From G020354785 sp964521285 (GTDB lineage: Bacteria; Bacteroidota; Bacteroidia; Bacteroidales; UBA10428), in assembly GCA_964521285.1 (NCBI GenBank), contig CAZFQS010000018.1, forward strand, positions 8,767 through 72,766: DNA of 64,000 nucleotides, in the 5' to 3' direction. The translations under genes and the position numbers were made by a program. This document shows, in pieces, positions 36,027 to 45,036 of this stretch (positions within the stretch are counted from its first letter, which is position 1; every line of letters starts with the position of its first letter). Below the pieces are notes generated by a model that was not told the DNA's origin, did no database searches, and saw only the letters and a program-made list of their open reading frames with translations.

Positions 36027-37052
36027 TTATATCTTTTTTAATGAAGATTTTCTGATTATCAAATCAGGTTTTATTATAACATCCCTGCATATAGTGCCGA
36101 CTTCGCCATGTTGCACTTCGTCCAGAAAAAGTTTTGCAACTTCAATACCTATTTCATTACTGTGTTGATCCACAGAAGTTAATCCCGGTTCAAGCAATCC
36201 GGTAAATGGTTCATTTGCAAATCCGACAAGAGCAACATCTTCAGGTATTTTATAATTATTTTCCTTAAGATACATCATTGCGCCCAATGCAGAGTAATCA
36301 CTGGCAGCAAAAATGGCATCGGGCTTATTTTTAAGATTCATTAGATGTTTGCATGCAGAAAATCCCTTGTCTTTTGTAAGAACATTATTAATTATTAAAT
36401 AATCTTTAATATCAATGTTATTGTCTTTCAAAGCATTTAAATATCCCTTCATCCTGTTTGAGTAAATGTTAATATGTTCAGGACCAGAAAAATGCGCAAT
36501 TTTTTTACATCCCTGTGAAATAAGATGGTTGACTGCATTATAGGATCCTCCCAGATCATCTATAATAACTTTGCTGGACTCTATATTATCAGTAACCCTG
36601 TCGAAAAATATTAAAGCTATTCCATTCCTTTGCACCAGCTTAAGATGATTATAATTTTTTGTATCAGCAGATAACGATATTATTATACCGTCAACCCGGG
36701 CATTTATTAAGGCTTTAATATTTTCAACTTCTTTATTATAGTCTTCGTTAGTCTGCGTAATCATCATTCTGTAGCCTGCATTGCTGACGATAACCTCAAA
36801 ACCTCCAATAACATTGGAGAAGAAATTTCTGTTTATCCTTGGAACTACAATACCAACAGTATTTGTTTTGCCGATCCTTAAATTCGATGCAACAATGTTA
36901 GGCTGATAATTTATTTTTTTTGCCAGTGCCCTAACCCTTTTTTTCGTATCAATACTTATCCGGGGATGGTCACTTAAGGCTCTTGAAACAGTTGATGCTG
37001 ATATCTTTAGTATTCTCGCAATATCATGTATTGTAACATGCGTACTTTTCAT
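36027..37052 (-). CDS. LacI-family repressor of uronate catabolism
   Basis: A 341-residue regulator. Residues 5-60 are the LacI helix-turn-helix and hinge (VTIHDIARILKISASTVSRALSDHPRISIDTKKRVRALAKKINYQPN), followed by a periplasmic-binding-like ligand domain (NTVGIVVPRINRNFFSNVIGGFE, DAIFAASDYSALGAMMYL, DVALVGFANEPFTGLLEPGLTSVDQ). It lies between kduI-SDR and kdgK-eda-exuT, and identical CAATCGATTG palindromes occur in both control regions. By comparison with KdgR-like LacI proteins the inducer is probably KDG or a related keto-uronate, which is an inference. Confidence 0.92.
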   Translation of the reverse strand: MKSTHVTIHDIARILKISASTVSRALSDHPRISIDTKKRVRALAKKINYQPNIVASNLRIGKTNTVGIVVPRINRNFFSNVIGGFEVIVSNAGYRMMITQTNEDYNKEVENIKALINARVDGIIISLSADTKNYNHLKLVQRNGIALIFFDRVTDNIESSKVIIDDLGGSYNAVNHLISQGCKKIAHFSGPEHINIYSNRMKGYLNALKDNNIDIKDYLIINNVLTKDKGFSACKHLMNLKNKPDAIFAASDYSALGAMMYLKENNYKIPEDVALVGFANEPFTGLLEPGLTSVDQHSNEIGIEVAKLFLDEVQHGEVGTICRDVIIKPDLIIRKSSLKKI

Positions 37053-37178
37053 TTATGAGAGTAGGTATTAAAATATTTATTGGTGTTTTTCCTTTATAAA
37101 ACCAATAAATATCATTATTTTAATTGCCGGGTTTTATAATTTTTAACATGATAAAGTTAAAAATATTCCAAAAATATT

Positions 37179-37208
37179 TCAATCGATTGCACAAGTTTTT
37201 TATATTTG
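37179..37208 (+). promoter_or_regulatory. kdgK promoter with embedded LacI operator
   Basis: TCAATCGATTGCA (37179-37191) is followed by the -7 box TATATTTG (37201-37208), 49 nt before the kdgK ATG. A weak -33 element (TTT at 37177-37179) gives a 21-bp spacer, so the operator occupies the spacer and a bound repressor would exclude polymerase. Confidence 0.7.
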
Positions 37209-37257
37209 AAATAAATTCTTCTGAGTTTATTTGGCTCTATAAAATTATTTTTAACTA

Positions 37258-38295
37258 ATGCATAAAAAAATTATCACATTTGGAGAGATAATGCTCAGGT
37301 TATCAACACCTGGATTTAAAAGATTTTCACAATGTGATAGCTTTAATGTTATTTATGGCGGCGGCGAAGCAAATGTAGCCATATCACTTGCCAATTATGG
37401 AATACCGGTTGAATTTATTACTCTCCTGCCGGAGAATGATATCGGGAACTGTGCATTGATGACCTTAAGAAAACACAACGTTGGCACAAGGCATATTATT
37501 TTTGGAGGCGAAAGACTTGGAATATATTTTTTGGAAACAGGTGCAATTAGTCGTGCCAGTAAAGTCATATATGATCGCTCCAATTCAGCAATTTCACGGA
37601 TAGAACCAGGAATTATCAAATGGGAAGAGGTGTTTAAGGATGCAGGATGGTTTCACTGGACAGGCATAACACCAGCCATAGCACAAGGTACTGCCGATGT
37701 ATGTCTTGAGGCTATACAGACAGCGAATAAACTCGGATTAACAGTTTCATGTGATCTGAACTACAGAAAAAAACTATGGAAATACGGGAAAAAACCTTCG
37801 GAAATAATGAAGAATCTGGTTGAAGGTTGTGATATTATTTTAGGTAATGAAGAAGATGCAGAGATGGTTTTTAATATTAAACCGGAAGGTATAGATGTTA
37901 CAAAAGGCAATGTCACTGCTCAGGCCTATAAATCTGTTTGTCAGCAATTAATGGATAGATTTCCCAGAGCAAAAAAAGTTATCATAACATTAAGGGGCTC
38001 AATAAGTGCAAGCCATAATACATGGTCAGGTGTATTATACGATGGAGAAACCCTTTTTGAAGCACCGCAGTACGATATAACACATATCGTTGACAGGGTA
38101 GGAGGGGGTGATTCTTTTATGGGAGGCCTGATATACGGATTAATGACATATACAGGAGATGATCAAAGAGCATTAAATTTCGCAGTTGCTGCATCCTGTC
38201 TGAAACACACAATCGAAGGTGATTATAATTTAGTAACTGTTGGTGAAGTTGAAAAACTAATGGCAGGTGATGCATCAGGAAGGGTGTCAAGATGA
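37258..38295 (+). CDS. kdgK: 2-keto-3-deoxygluconate kinase
   Basis: A 345-residue PfkB/ribokinase-family kinase that makes 2-keto-3-deoxy-6-phosphogluconate (KDPG) from KDG. Visible are the N-terminal GEIMLRLSTPGFKRF, YGGGEANVAISLANYG, FHWTGITPAIA, SCDLNYRKKLWKYGK, GNEEDAEMVF, the anion hole and catalytic base in DRVGGGDSFMGGLIYGLM, and KHTIEGDYNLVTVGEVE. It heads the rightward uronate operon (kdgK-eda-exuT) directly behind the LacI-controlled promoter. Confidence 0.93.
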   Translation: MHKKIITFGEIMLRLSTPGFKRFSQCDSFNVIYGGGEANVAISLANYGIPVEFITLLPENDIGNCALMTLRKHNVGTRHIIFGGERLGIYFLETGAISRASKVIYDRSNSAISRIEPGIIKWEEVFKDAGWFHWTGITPAIAQGTADVCLEAIQTANKLGLTVSCDLNYRKKLWKYGKKPSEIMKNLVEGCDIILGNEEDAEMVFNIKPEGIDVTKGNVTAQAYKSVCQQLMDRFPRAKKVIITLRGSISASHNTWSGVLYDGETLFEAPQYDITHIVDRVGGGDSFMGGLIYGLMTYTGDDQRALNFAVAASCLKHTIEGDYNLVTVGEVEKLMAGDASGRVSR

Positions 38296-38346
38296 TAAAA
38301 AATCATATAAGCCTGATAATAATAAATAACCAAAAAACTATAAATA

Positions 38347-39015
38347 ATGGCAAATTTCTCCAGAATTGATGTAGTACTTAAAATGAAAGAAACAGGACTA
38401 GTACCTGTCTTTTATAATTCTGATGTTGAAATATGCAAGAAAGTTGTTAAGGCATGTTACAGCGGGGGAGCAAGAGTTTTTGAATTCACTAACAGGGGTG
38501 ATTTTGCACATGAAGTTTTTTCAGTCTTAAATAAATATGTTATTAAGGAAATTCCTGGTTTAATAATGGGTGTTGGTTCAATAATAGATCCTGCCACTGC
38601 CTCATTATATATCCAGCTTGGGGCCAACTTTATTGTGTCTCCTGTATTAAACGAGGAGATGGCAAAAATCTGTAACAGGCGAAAAATATCATGGTCTCCC
38701 GGTTGCGGGTCCGTTTCAGAGATCTCAAAAGCTGAAGAGCTTGGAGCTGAAATAATTAAAATATTTCCGGGAAAGGAAGTAGGAGGGCCTGGTTTTGTTT
38801 CAGCAGTTAAAGGACCTTGCCCGTGGACAGACTTAATGCCTACAGGCGGCGTTGAACCAACTGAAGAAAGTCTTTCGGCATGGTTCAAGGCAGGAGCATG
38901 TTGCGTAGGTATGGGTTCGAAATTAATCACTAAAGAAATTATTAAGGAAAAAGACTTTAAAAAGCTTGAAGAAAAAGTAAATCAGGCAATCCGGATTATA
39001 AAAAGCATAAAATAA
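38347..39015 (+). CDS. eda: KDPG aldolase (2-dehydro-3-deoxyphosphogluconate aldolase)
   Basis: A 222-residue class I aldolase splitting KDPG to pyruvate and glyceraldehyde 3-phosphate. Features: VFEFTNRGDFAHEVF, the VGSIIDPATASLYIQLGANFIVSP segment, the Schiff-base lysine region AEIIKIFPGKEVGGPGFVSAVKGPCPWTDLMPTGGVEPT, and CCVGMGSKLIT. It follows kdgK by 51 bp and precedes exuT by 34 bp, so the last two steps and the importer are co-transcribed. Confidence 0.95.
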   Translation: MANFSRIDVVLKMKETGLVPVFYNSDVEICKKVVKACYSGGARVFEFTNRGDFAHEVFSVLNKYVIKEIPGLIMGVGSIIDPATASLYIQLGANFIVSPVLNEEMAKICNRRKISWSPGCGSVSEISKAEELGAEIIKIFPGKEVGGPGFVSAVKGPCPWTDLMPTGGVEPTEESLSAWFKAGACCVGMGSKLITKEIIKEKDFKKLEEKVNQAIRIIKSIK

Positions 39016-39049
39016 ATAATTAATACTAACAACTTTAAAAATCAAAATT

Positions 39050-40345
39050 ATGAATCAGGTAATGCAAAAAATTGGCAGATATCGATGGACAATTTGTGCA
39101 TTAATTTTCTTTGCTACAACAATCAATTATCTTGACCGTCAGGTAATTGGAATACTGAAAGGCGAACTGGAAACAAAATTAGGTATTGGTGAACTGCAGT
39201 ATGGTTATATTATTATGGCTTTTACCATGTTTTACGCAATAGGCATGCTTATTGCCGGAAGAGTAATGGACTGGCTGGGTACTAAAATCGGTTATGCTAT
39301 AGCATTGTTCGGATGGAGTTTCGCTGCAATTGGTCATGCGCTTGCAACAGGCCCACTGGGATTTGGCATAGCCAGGGGAGCCTTAGGGATTACTGAGGCC
39401 GGTAACTTTCCCGCAGCAATTAAAACAACTGCAGAATGGTTTCCTAAAAGAGAAAGGGCACTGGCAACCGGAATATTTAATTCAGGAGCTAACGTGGGAG
39501 CAGTTATAGCACCGCTGGCTGTCCCTGTGATAGCTATAAAATGGGGATGGCAGTGGGCTTTCATACTTACAGGAGCCATAGGTTTAATATGGTTGATTTT
39601 CTGGTTAACGATTTATGAAATTCCCGAGAAACATAAGAAATTATCCAAAAAGGAACATGAATACATATTAAGTGATAGTGAACCGGAAGAAAAAACACAG
39701 ATATCATGGTTTAAATTATTAAGATACAGACAAACATGGGCTTTCTTTGTTGGAAAATTTTTGACTGATCCTGTCTGGTGGTTTTATTTATACTGGATAC
39801 CAAACTGGCTTGAAAAGGTGAAAGGTGTAGGTATGGGACAATTTAGTAGATTCGGCTTACCAATAGCAATTATATACACGGCATCAACCTTCGGAAGCAT
39901 ATTCGGAGGCTGGGTTTCAGGTAATTTTATGAAGATTGGCTGGAAAGCTAATAAAGCGCGTTCAACAACCATGCTTATATTTGCACTTCTGGTAGTGCCA
40001 ATTATATTTGTACAGGTAAAGGGTATCAACTTCTGGGTTGCAATTGCATTAATCAGCCTTGCAGCATCAGCACACCAGGCGTGGTCAGCAAACATATTTA
40101 CCACTGTTTCCGATATGTTTCCCAAGAAGGCTGTTGGTTCGGTTACCGGCATTGGCGGCATGGCAGGCGCTGTTGGAGGAGCATTAATTGCATCATTCGC
40201 AGGTAATATTTTAGATTTCTGGGAAAAGCAGGGTAGTATACAGACAGGATATCTCATTCTATTTTCAATTTGCGGTTTAGCATATATTGTTGCATGGATA
40301 ATGTATGGAATAATTGCCCCGGGTATGAAAAGAGTTGATATTTAA
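39050..40345 (+). CDS. exuT: Hexuronate MFS transporter
   Basis: A 431-residue MFS permease of the anion:cation symporter group with 12 helices. Characteristic stretches are RWTICALIFFATTINYLDRQVIGIL in helix 1, AGRVMDWLGTKIGYAIALFGWS, GARGALGITEAGNFPAAIKTTAEWFPKRERALATGIFNSGANVGAVIAPL and DPVWWFYLYWIPNWLEK. These match ExuT/hexuronate transporters, consistent with the uronate genes around it. It takes galacturonate or glucuronate into the cytoplasm. A strong terminator follows 15 bp after its stop codon. Confidence 0.88.
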   Translation: MNQVMQKIGRYRWTICALIFFATTINYLDRQVIGILKGELETKLGIGELQYGYIIMAFTMFYAIGMLIAGRVMDWLGTKIGYAIALFGWSFAAIGHALATGPLGFGIARGALGITEAGNFPAAIKTTAEWFPKRERALATGIFNSGANVGAVIAPLAVPVIAIKWGWQWAFILTGAIGLIWLIFWLTIYEIPEKHKKLSKKEHEYILSDSEPEEKTQISWFKLLRYRQTWAFFVGKFLTDPVWWFYLYWIPNWLEKVKGVGMGQFSRFGLPIAIIYTASTFGSIFGGWVSGNFMKIGWKANKARSTTMLIFALLVVPIIFVQVKGINFWVAIALISLAASAHQAWSANIFTTVSDMFPKKAVGSVTGIGGMAGAVGGALIASFAGNILDFWEKQGSIQTGYLILFSICGLAYIVAWIMYGIIAPGMKRVDI

Positions 40346-40360
40346 AATATTTGTTAATAT

Positions 40361-40391
40361 AAAAAACTCCCTGAATGGGAGTTTTTTTTTC
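40361..40391 (+). terminator. Rho-independent terminator after exuT
   Basis: Stem AAAAAACTCCC (40361-40371), loop TGAAT, GGGAGTTTTTT (40377-40387) running into more Ts. It separates kdgK-eda-exuT from uxaE-uxaC, which must have their own promoter or depend on readthrough. Confidence 0.9.
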
Positions 40392-40448
40392 TTTTCAGGT
40401 ATAAACCAATATTGAATAATAATTATAATCTAAAAAATATATAAATCT

Positions 40449-41696
40449 ATGAAAATCAAAAAGTACTCGTTCGGAATTGGCGATCGCTTTGCAAACCAGG
40501 GTGAAGCACAGCTAAAAGCCATAATAAAAGCAAAAGATGCCGGTATAGATATAACGCCGGTATGGAATAAATCAAACCGTGAGCATACAATTATCCATTC
40601 AGAGCCTTCTGATACAAGGGCTGAAGCCGATAATGCAGTTAAGGCGCTTGGATGGAAAGATGATTATTTTGTTGATGCTGACCATATCAATCTGTCTACT
40701 GTTGACAGATTTCTTGACAGCTCGGATTTTTTTACTCTTGATGTGGCCGATTATATCGGAAAAACATCTACAGGTGAAGAAATTTCAGAATTTATCGAAA
40801 ATAATAAAAAATACCTGGGCAAATTAAATATCCCTGGAATTGACCATCCCTTTGATGTTAGTGAAAATACCCTGAAGGAAATTGGCAATAAATTTTTATT
40901 TGCTGCAAAGGAAGCAAGTAAAATCTATAATTATATAGCGGAAAAGAAGGGTGCTGATAATTTTGTACCTGAGGTTTCAATGGATGAGGTCGAAGAAGCA
41001 CAATCACCTGTTGAAATGTTTTTTATACTTAGTGCGTTGGCCCAGCATGGTGTCCCTGCACAAACCATTGCCCCTAAATTTACGGGCAGATTTAACAAAG
41101 GTGTCGATTATGTCGGTGATATTAACCAGTTTGCAAAAGAATTTGAAGAAGATTTGCTGGTTATTGATTTTTCAATTAAAGAGTTTAACTTACCTGAGAA
41201 CCTTAAACTAAGTGTTCACTCAGGAAGTGATAAATTTGCCATTTATCCCGTAATGGGCAAGCTCATTAAGAAATATAACAAAGGAATTCATGTAAAAACC
41301 GCAGGTACAACATGGCTCGAAGAAGTAATAGGATTAGCTCTTGCAGGTGGTGATGCTCTGAAGCTTGCAAAATCCATATATGCAAAAGGATTCGGCAGAA
41401 TGGATGAATTATGCGGACCCTATGCAACAGTTATAGATATTAAAATAGCAGGCTTACCAGCTCCTGGTGATGTTCAGGGGTGGGATGGACAAAAATTTGC
41501 CGGTACACTCAGACATGTAAAGGGGCACCATGACTATAATCCTAATTTCAGGCAGCTAATCCATGTTGGCTATAAAATAGCCGCAGAATTTGGCGTCGAA
41601 TATACAGGTATGCTGAAAAAATATGCTGATATAGTAGGTCAGCAGGTAACAGAAAATATATATGACAGACATATCAAAATATTATTCGGTTTATAA
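40449..41696 (+). CDS. uxaE: Tagaturonate 3-epimerase
   Basis: A 415-residue protein recognised as the UxaE family, which converts D-tagaturonate to D-fructuronate and so lets galacturonate use the glucuronate branch. Family-like segments are YSFGIGDRFANQGEAQLKAIIKAKDAGIDITPVWNKSNREH, DADHINLSTVDRFLDSSDFFTLDVADYIG, FVPEVSMDEVEEAQSPVEMFFILSALA, TIAPKFTGRFNKGVDYVGD, LSVHSGSDKFAIYPVMGKL and GTLRHVKGHHDYNPNFRQLIHVGYKIA. It is 16 bp upstream of uxaC, which makes the tagaturonate it uses. Confidence 0.9.
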   Translation: MKIKKYSFGIGDRFANQGEAQLKAIIKAKDAGIDITPVWNKSNREHTIIHSEPSDTRAEADNAVKALGWKDDYFVDADHINLSTVDRFLDSSDFFTLDVADYIGKTSTGEEISEFIENNKKYLGKLNIPGIDHPFDVSENTLKEIGNKFLFAAKEASKIYNYIAEKKGADNFVPEVSMDEVEEAQSPVEMFFILSALAQHGVPAQTIAPKFTGRFNKGVDYVGDINQFAKEFEEDLLVIDFSIKEFNLPENLKLSVHSGSDKFAIYPVMGKLIKKYNKGIHVKTAGTTWLEEVIGLALAGGDALKLAKSIYAKGFGRMDELCGPYATVIDIKIAGLPAPGDVQGWDGQKFAGTLRHVKGHHDYNPNFRQLIHVGYKIAAEFGVEYTGMLKKYADIVGQQVTENIYDRHIKILFGL

Positions 41697-41712
41697 TTTC
41701 CTAACATAAAAA

Positions 41713-43122
41713 ATGCAGAATATGAAAAAGTTTATGGATAAGGATTTTGTATTGCAGACAAAAACTGCTAAGGATTTATTTCATAACCATGCTGAAGAGT
41801 TACCTATAATTGACTACCATTGTCATCTTATTCCCCGGGAAATAGCAGAAGACAAAAAATATGATAATATCACACAGATATGGCTATACGGAGATCATTA
41901 CAAATGGCGTGCAATGCGTACAAATGGTGTTGATGAGAGATTTTGCACAGGTGATGCATCTGACCGGGAAAAATTTGAAAAATGGGCGGAAACGGTTCCC
42001 TATACTTTGAGAAATCCTTTGTATCACTGGACACACATGGAGTTACAAAGGTACTTCGGGATCCATAAAATTCTTAGCCCTGCAACTGCCAGACAGATTT
42101 ATGAGGAGACTGCCGATAAGCTTAAGTCAGATAATTACTCGGTGAGAAATCTTATGCGAATGATGAAGGTTGAGGTGGTATGCACTACTGATGATCCGGC
42201 TGATAGTCTGGAATACCATAATAAAATCAGGGATGATGGTTTTGAGATTAAAGTATTACCGGCATGGCGGCCTGATAAAGCAATGATGGTTGATAATCCG
42301 GATTCTTATAACAATTACATAAATAAGCTGGCAGAAGCATCTGATACTGATATATCAAACTATGATCGGCTGCTTATGGCCCTGAGAAAACGACATGATT
42401 TCTTTGCAGAAAACGGTTGTAGACTGTCCGATCACGGCGTTGAAACCCTCTATGCCGAGGAATATACAGAACATGAAATTAGTGCAATATTTGATAAAGT
42501 AAGAGGCGGCAAGTCTCTCTCCATGGAAGAAATCCTTAAGTTCAAATCCGCAATGCTTTATGAATCTGGAGTTATGGATCATGAAAAAGGCTGGGTGCAG
42601 CAATTTCATTACGGTGCAATGCGTAATAATAATACACGGCTATTCAAACAGCTTGGCCCCGATACCGGATTTGATTCCATAGGAGATTATAAGGTCGGCA
42701 CAGCTATGTCAAAATTTTTTGACAAATTAGATACTGTAAATAAACTGACAAAGACCATCATATATAACCTTAATCCCAGAGATAACGACCTTATTGCAAC
42801 AATGATAGGGAATTTTCAGGATGGCAGTATACCTGGCAAGATGCAGTTTGGTTCCGGCTGGTGGTTTCTTGATCAGAAAGATGGTATGGAAAAGCAAATG
42901 AATTCACTTTCAAATCTCGGACTGTTAAGCAGGTTCGTTGGAATGCTAACAGATTCAAGAAGCTTCCTTTCCTATCCGCGTCATGAATATTTCAGAAGAA
43001 TATTATGCAACCTTATAGGAAATGATGTGGAAGAAGGATTCCTTCCATACGAGCCGAAACTGTTAGGTCAGATGGTCGAAAATATTTGCTATTACAACGC
43101 CAGAAATTATTTTGGGTTTTAA
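41713..43122 (+). CDS. uxaC: Uronate isomerase
   Basis: A 469-residue amidohydrolase-fold isomerase that turns D-glucuronate into D-fructuronate and D-galacturonate into D-tagaturonate. Signatures: the metal-site IIDYHCHLIPREIAEDKKYDNITQIWLYGDHYKWRAMRTNGV, VVCTTDDPADSLEYH, KVLPAWRPDKA, LSDHGVETLYAEE, HYGAMRNNNTRLFKQLGPDTGFDSIGDY and, at the end, GMLTDSRSFLSYPRHEYFRRILCNLIGNDVEEG. The length equals E. coli UxaC (470). It pairs with uxaE; uxuA and uxuB are not in the window. A second in-frame ATG nine bases downstream is also possible as the start. Confidence 0.97.
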   Translation: MQNMKKFMDKDFVLQTKTAKDLFHNHAEELPIIDYHCHLIPREIAEDKKYDNITQIWLYGDHYKWRAMRTNGVDERFCTGDASDREKFEKWAETVPYTLRNPLYHWTHMELQRYFGIHKILSPATARQIYEETADKLKSDNYSVRNLMRMMKVEVVCTTDDPADSLEYHNKIRDDGFEIKVLPAWRPDKAMMVDNPDSYNNYINKLAEASDTDISNYDRLLMALRKRHDFFAENGCRLSDHGVETLYAEEYTEHEISAIFDKVRGGKSLSMEEILKFKSAMLYESGVMDHEKGWVQQFHYGAMRNNNTRLFKQLGPDTGFDSIGDYKVGTAMSKFFDKLDTVNKLTKTIIYNLNPRDNDLIATMIGNFQDGSIPGKMQFGSGWWFLDQKDGMEKQMNSLSNLGLLSRFVGMLTDSRSFLSYPRHEYFRRILCNLIGNDVEEGFLPYEPKLLGQMVENICYYNARNYFGF

Positions 43123-43170
43123 TAATCTTAAAGGAACAGAAGGTTGATTAAGGTATCAGATCGGCATGTA

Positions 43171-44805
43171 CTAGGATAGACCTACAGCCTTGCCATCTGG
43201 CAATACCTTTATCCTTATTGCTGCCGGAAATTTGGGTAAGCCTGGCATGGTCATGATATTTCCGCAAATTATTACAATAAATCCTGCACCAGCTGAAATA
43301 CGGGCTTCATTAACAGTGATCCTAAATCCTTTTGGCCTGCCAAGCAATTTAGCATTATCTGATAATGACTTGGGCGTCTTGGCAATACATATAGGTAAGT
43401 TGTCATATCCGTGTTTTAAAATAAGGTCCATGTCTGTTTCTGCTTTCATATTATAATCCACACCATCAGCACCATATATGGATTTGGCGATTGTTTCTAT
43501 TTTTTCTTTCACCGGGGCCTCAAGAGGATACAGGTAATTGATCTTTTTGCCCTTATTCAATTCAATAGAATGAATTACAGCTTTTGCCAATTCTATCGCA
43601 CCTTTTCCGCCTTTTTCATAATGCTCGGCAACTACAGCTTTTATACCCTGTTTTTCGTAATAGTTAACAACGGTTTTAAGTTCATCATCAGTATCATCAG
43701 TAAACCGGTTTATGGCAATAACCGGCTCCAGTCCGAATAGTCTTATATTTTCAACATGCTTATCCAGATTGCCGAACCCTGTGTCTTTTGTTAATCCGCC
43801 ATGATGCTTAAGTGCTTTTATCGTGGCAACAATTACAACTGCATTGGTATTAATCCCCGTCACCCGGCATTTTATATGAAAAAATTTTTCAGCGCCCAGA
43901 TCAGACCCAAAACCTGCTTCAGTAACAACATAGTCACTAAATTTAAGGGCCATTCTTGTTGCAATTGCACTGTTTGTTCCTTGGGCTATGTTTGCAAACG
44001 GACCGGCATGGACAAATGCGGGTGTGCCTTCAATTGTCTGAACAATATTAGGGTGAATTGTGTCACGCAATAAAATCTGCATTGCTCCTTCAGCCTGAAT
44101 ATCTTTTGCATATACAGGTTCACCTTTAAATGTGAAAGCAACAACCGTTCTTGCTAATCTTTGGCCTAAATCTTTAAAATCCTTGGCAAGGCATAGCATT
44201 GCCATAACTTCAGAGGCAGGTGTTATATTAAATCCGTCCTGCCTGGGGACACCATGCTTTACTCCTCCCAGACCGATAAATATTTCTCTCAATGCTCTGT
44301 CATTCAAATCAATAACCCGTCTCCAAATAATTCTTCTCGGATCAATTCCCAGTTCATTTCCGTGTTGTAAATGATTGTCTATCATCGCAGACAACAAATT
44401 ATTTGCTTTGCTGACTGAATACATATCACCAACAAAATGCAGGTTTATATCTTCAGCAGGCATCACCTGGGAAGCTCCGGCACCTGTACCCCCCCCCTTA
44501 ATGCCGAAATAAGGTCCTAATGAAGGTTCCCTTAAGCAAATTGAAGTCTTATTGCCCAGCTGGCGTAATGCATCACCCAGACCTATAGTAGTGGTAGTCT
44601 TTCCTTCCCCCTGTGGGGTAGGAGTCATTGCAGTTACTAAAATCAGTTTGCCGTCATCCTGGTTTATCCGGCTTTGAAGATGACTTATAGGTACTTTTGC
44701 TATATAATGACCATGGGGCAGGATAGAATCACTGTCCAGACCTAACTCAGCAGCAACATCATATATTTTTTTCAGTTTGATATTATTATATTCTGTACTG
44801 TTCAT
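43171..44805 (-). CDS. fhs: Formate-tetrahydrofolate ligase
   Basis: Joins formate to tetrahydrofolate with ATP to give 10-formyl-THF for one-carbon metabolism. The 544-residue protein (family about 555) has the ATP loop VTAMTPTPQGEGKTTTTIGLGDAL, LREPSLGPYFGIKGGGTGAGASQVMPAEDINLHFVGDMYSVSKANNLLSAMIDNHL, RRVIDLNDRALR, DIQAEGAMQILLRDTIHPN, ATRMALKFSDYVVTEAGFGSDLGAEKF and the terminal ICGNIMTMPGLPK. It converges with uxaC and has no obvious operon partner. The start at 44805 gives the expected N-terminus. Confidence 0.97.
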   Translation of the reverse strand: MNSTEYNNIKLKKIYDVAAELGLDSDSILPHGHYIAKVPISHLQSRINQDDGKLILVTAMTPTPQGEGKTTTTIGLGDALRQLGNKTSICLREPSLGPYFGIKGGGTGAGASQVMPAEDINLHFVGDMYSVSKANNLLSAMIDNHLQHGNELGIDPRRIIWRRVIDLNDRALREIFIGLGGVKHGVPRQDGFNITPASEVMAMLCLAKDFKDLGQRLARTVVAFTFKGEPVYAKDIQAEGAMQILLRDTIHPNIVQTIEGTPAFVHAGPFANIAQGTNSAIATRMALKFSDYVVTEAGFGSDLGAEKFFHIKCRVTGINTNAVVIVATIKALKHHGGLTKDTGFGNLDKHVENIRLFGLEPVIAINRFTDDTDDELKTVVNYYEKQGIKAVVAEHYEKGGKGAIELAKAVIHSIELNKGKKINYLYPLEAPVKEKIETIAKSIYGADGVDYNMKAETDMDLILKHGYDNLPICIAKTPKSLSDNAKLLGRPKGFRITVNEARISAGAGFIVIICGNIMTMPGLPKFPAAIRIKVLPDGKAVGLS

Positions 44806-45036
44806 GACTACACCTGTTAAATTCGTGCGAATATAATTAATTCATTTAATAAACAAATCAATATTAATAATTACAATAAAATATTATTTTGTTTTATTTA
44901 TTATTTTAATATTTGTTGAGTATTACAATAGAATCTAAGCTAAAGAATATGATATTCTGAATTATGATTTGGAAGTTTTTTATTTTAGACTAAAAATAAT
45001 ATTTTATTACCAGCTTTATAACAACTCACATCAAAA

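Noticed and set aside
44486..44500. Run of Cs inside fhs as a possible phase-variation tract
   Set aside because: It encodes the conserved GGG of the family motif GIKGGGTGAGA and the frame is intact, so nothing points to slippage.
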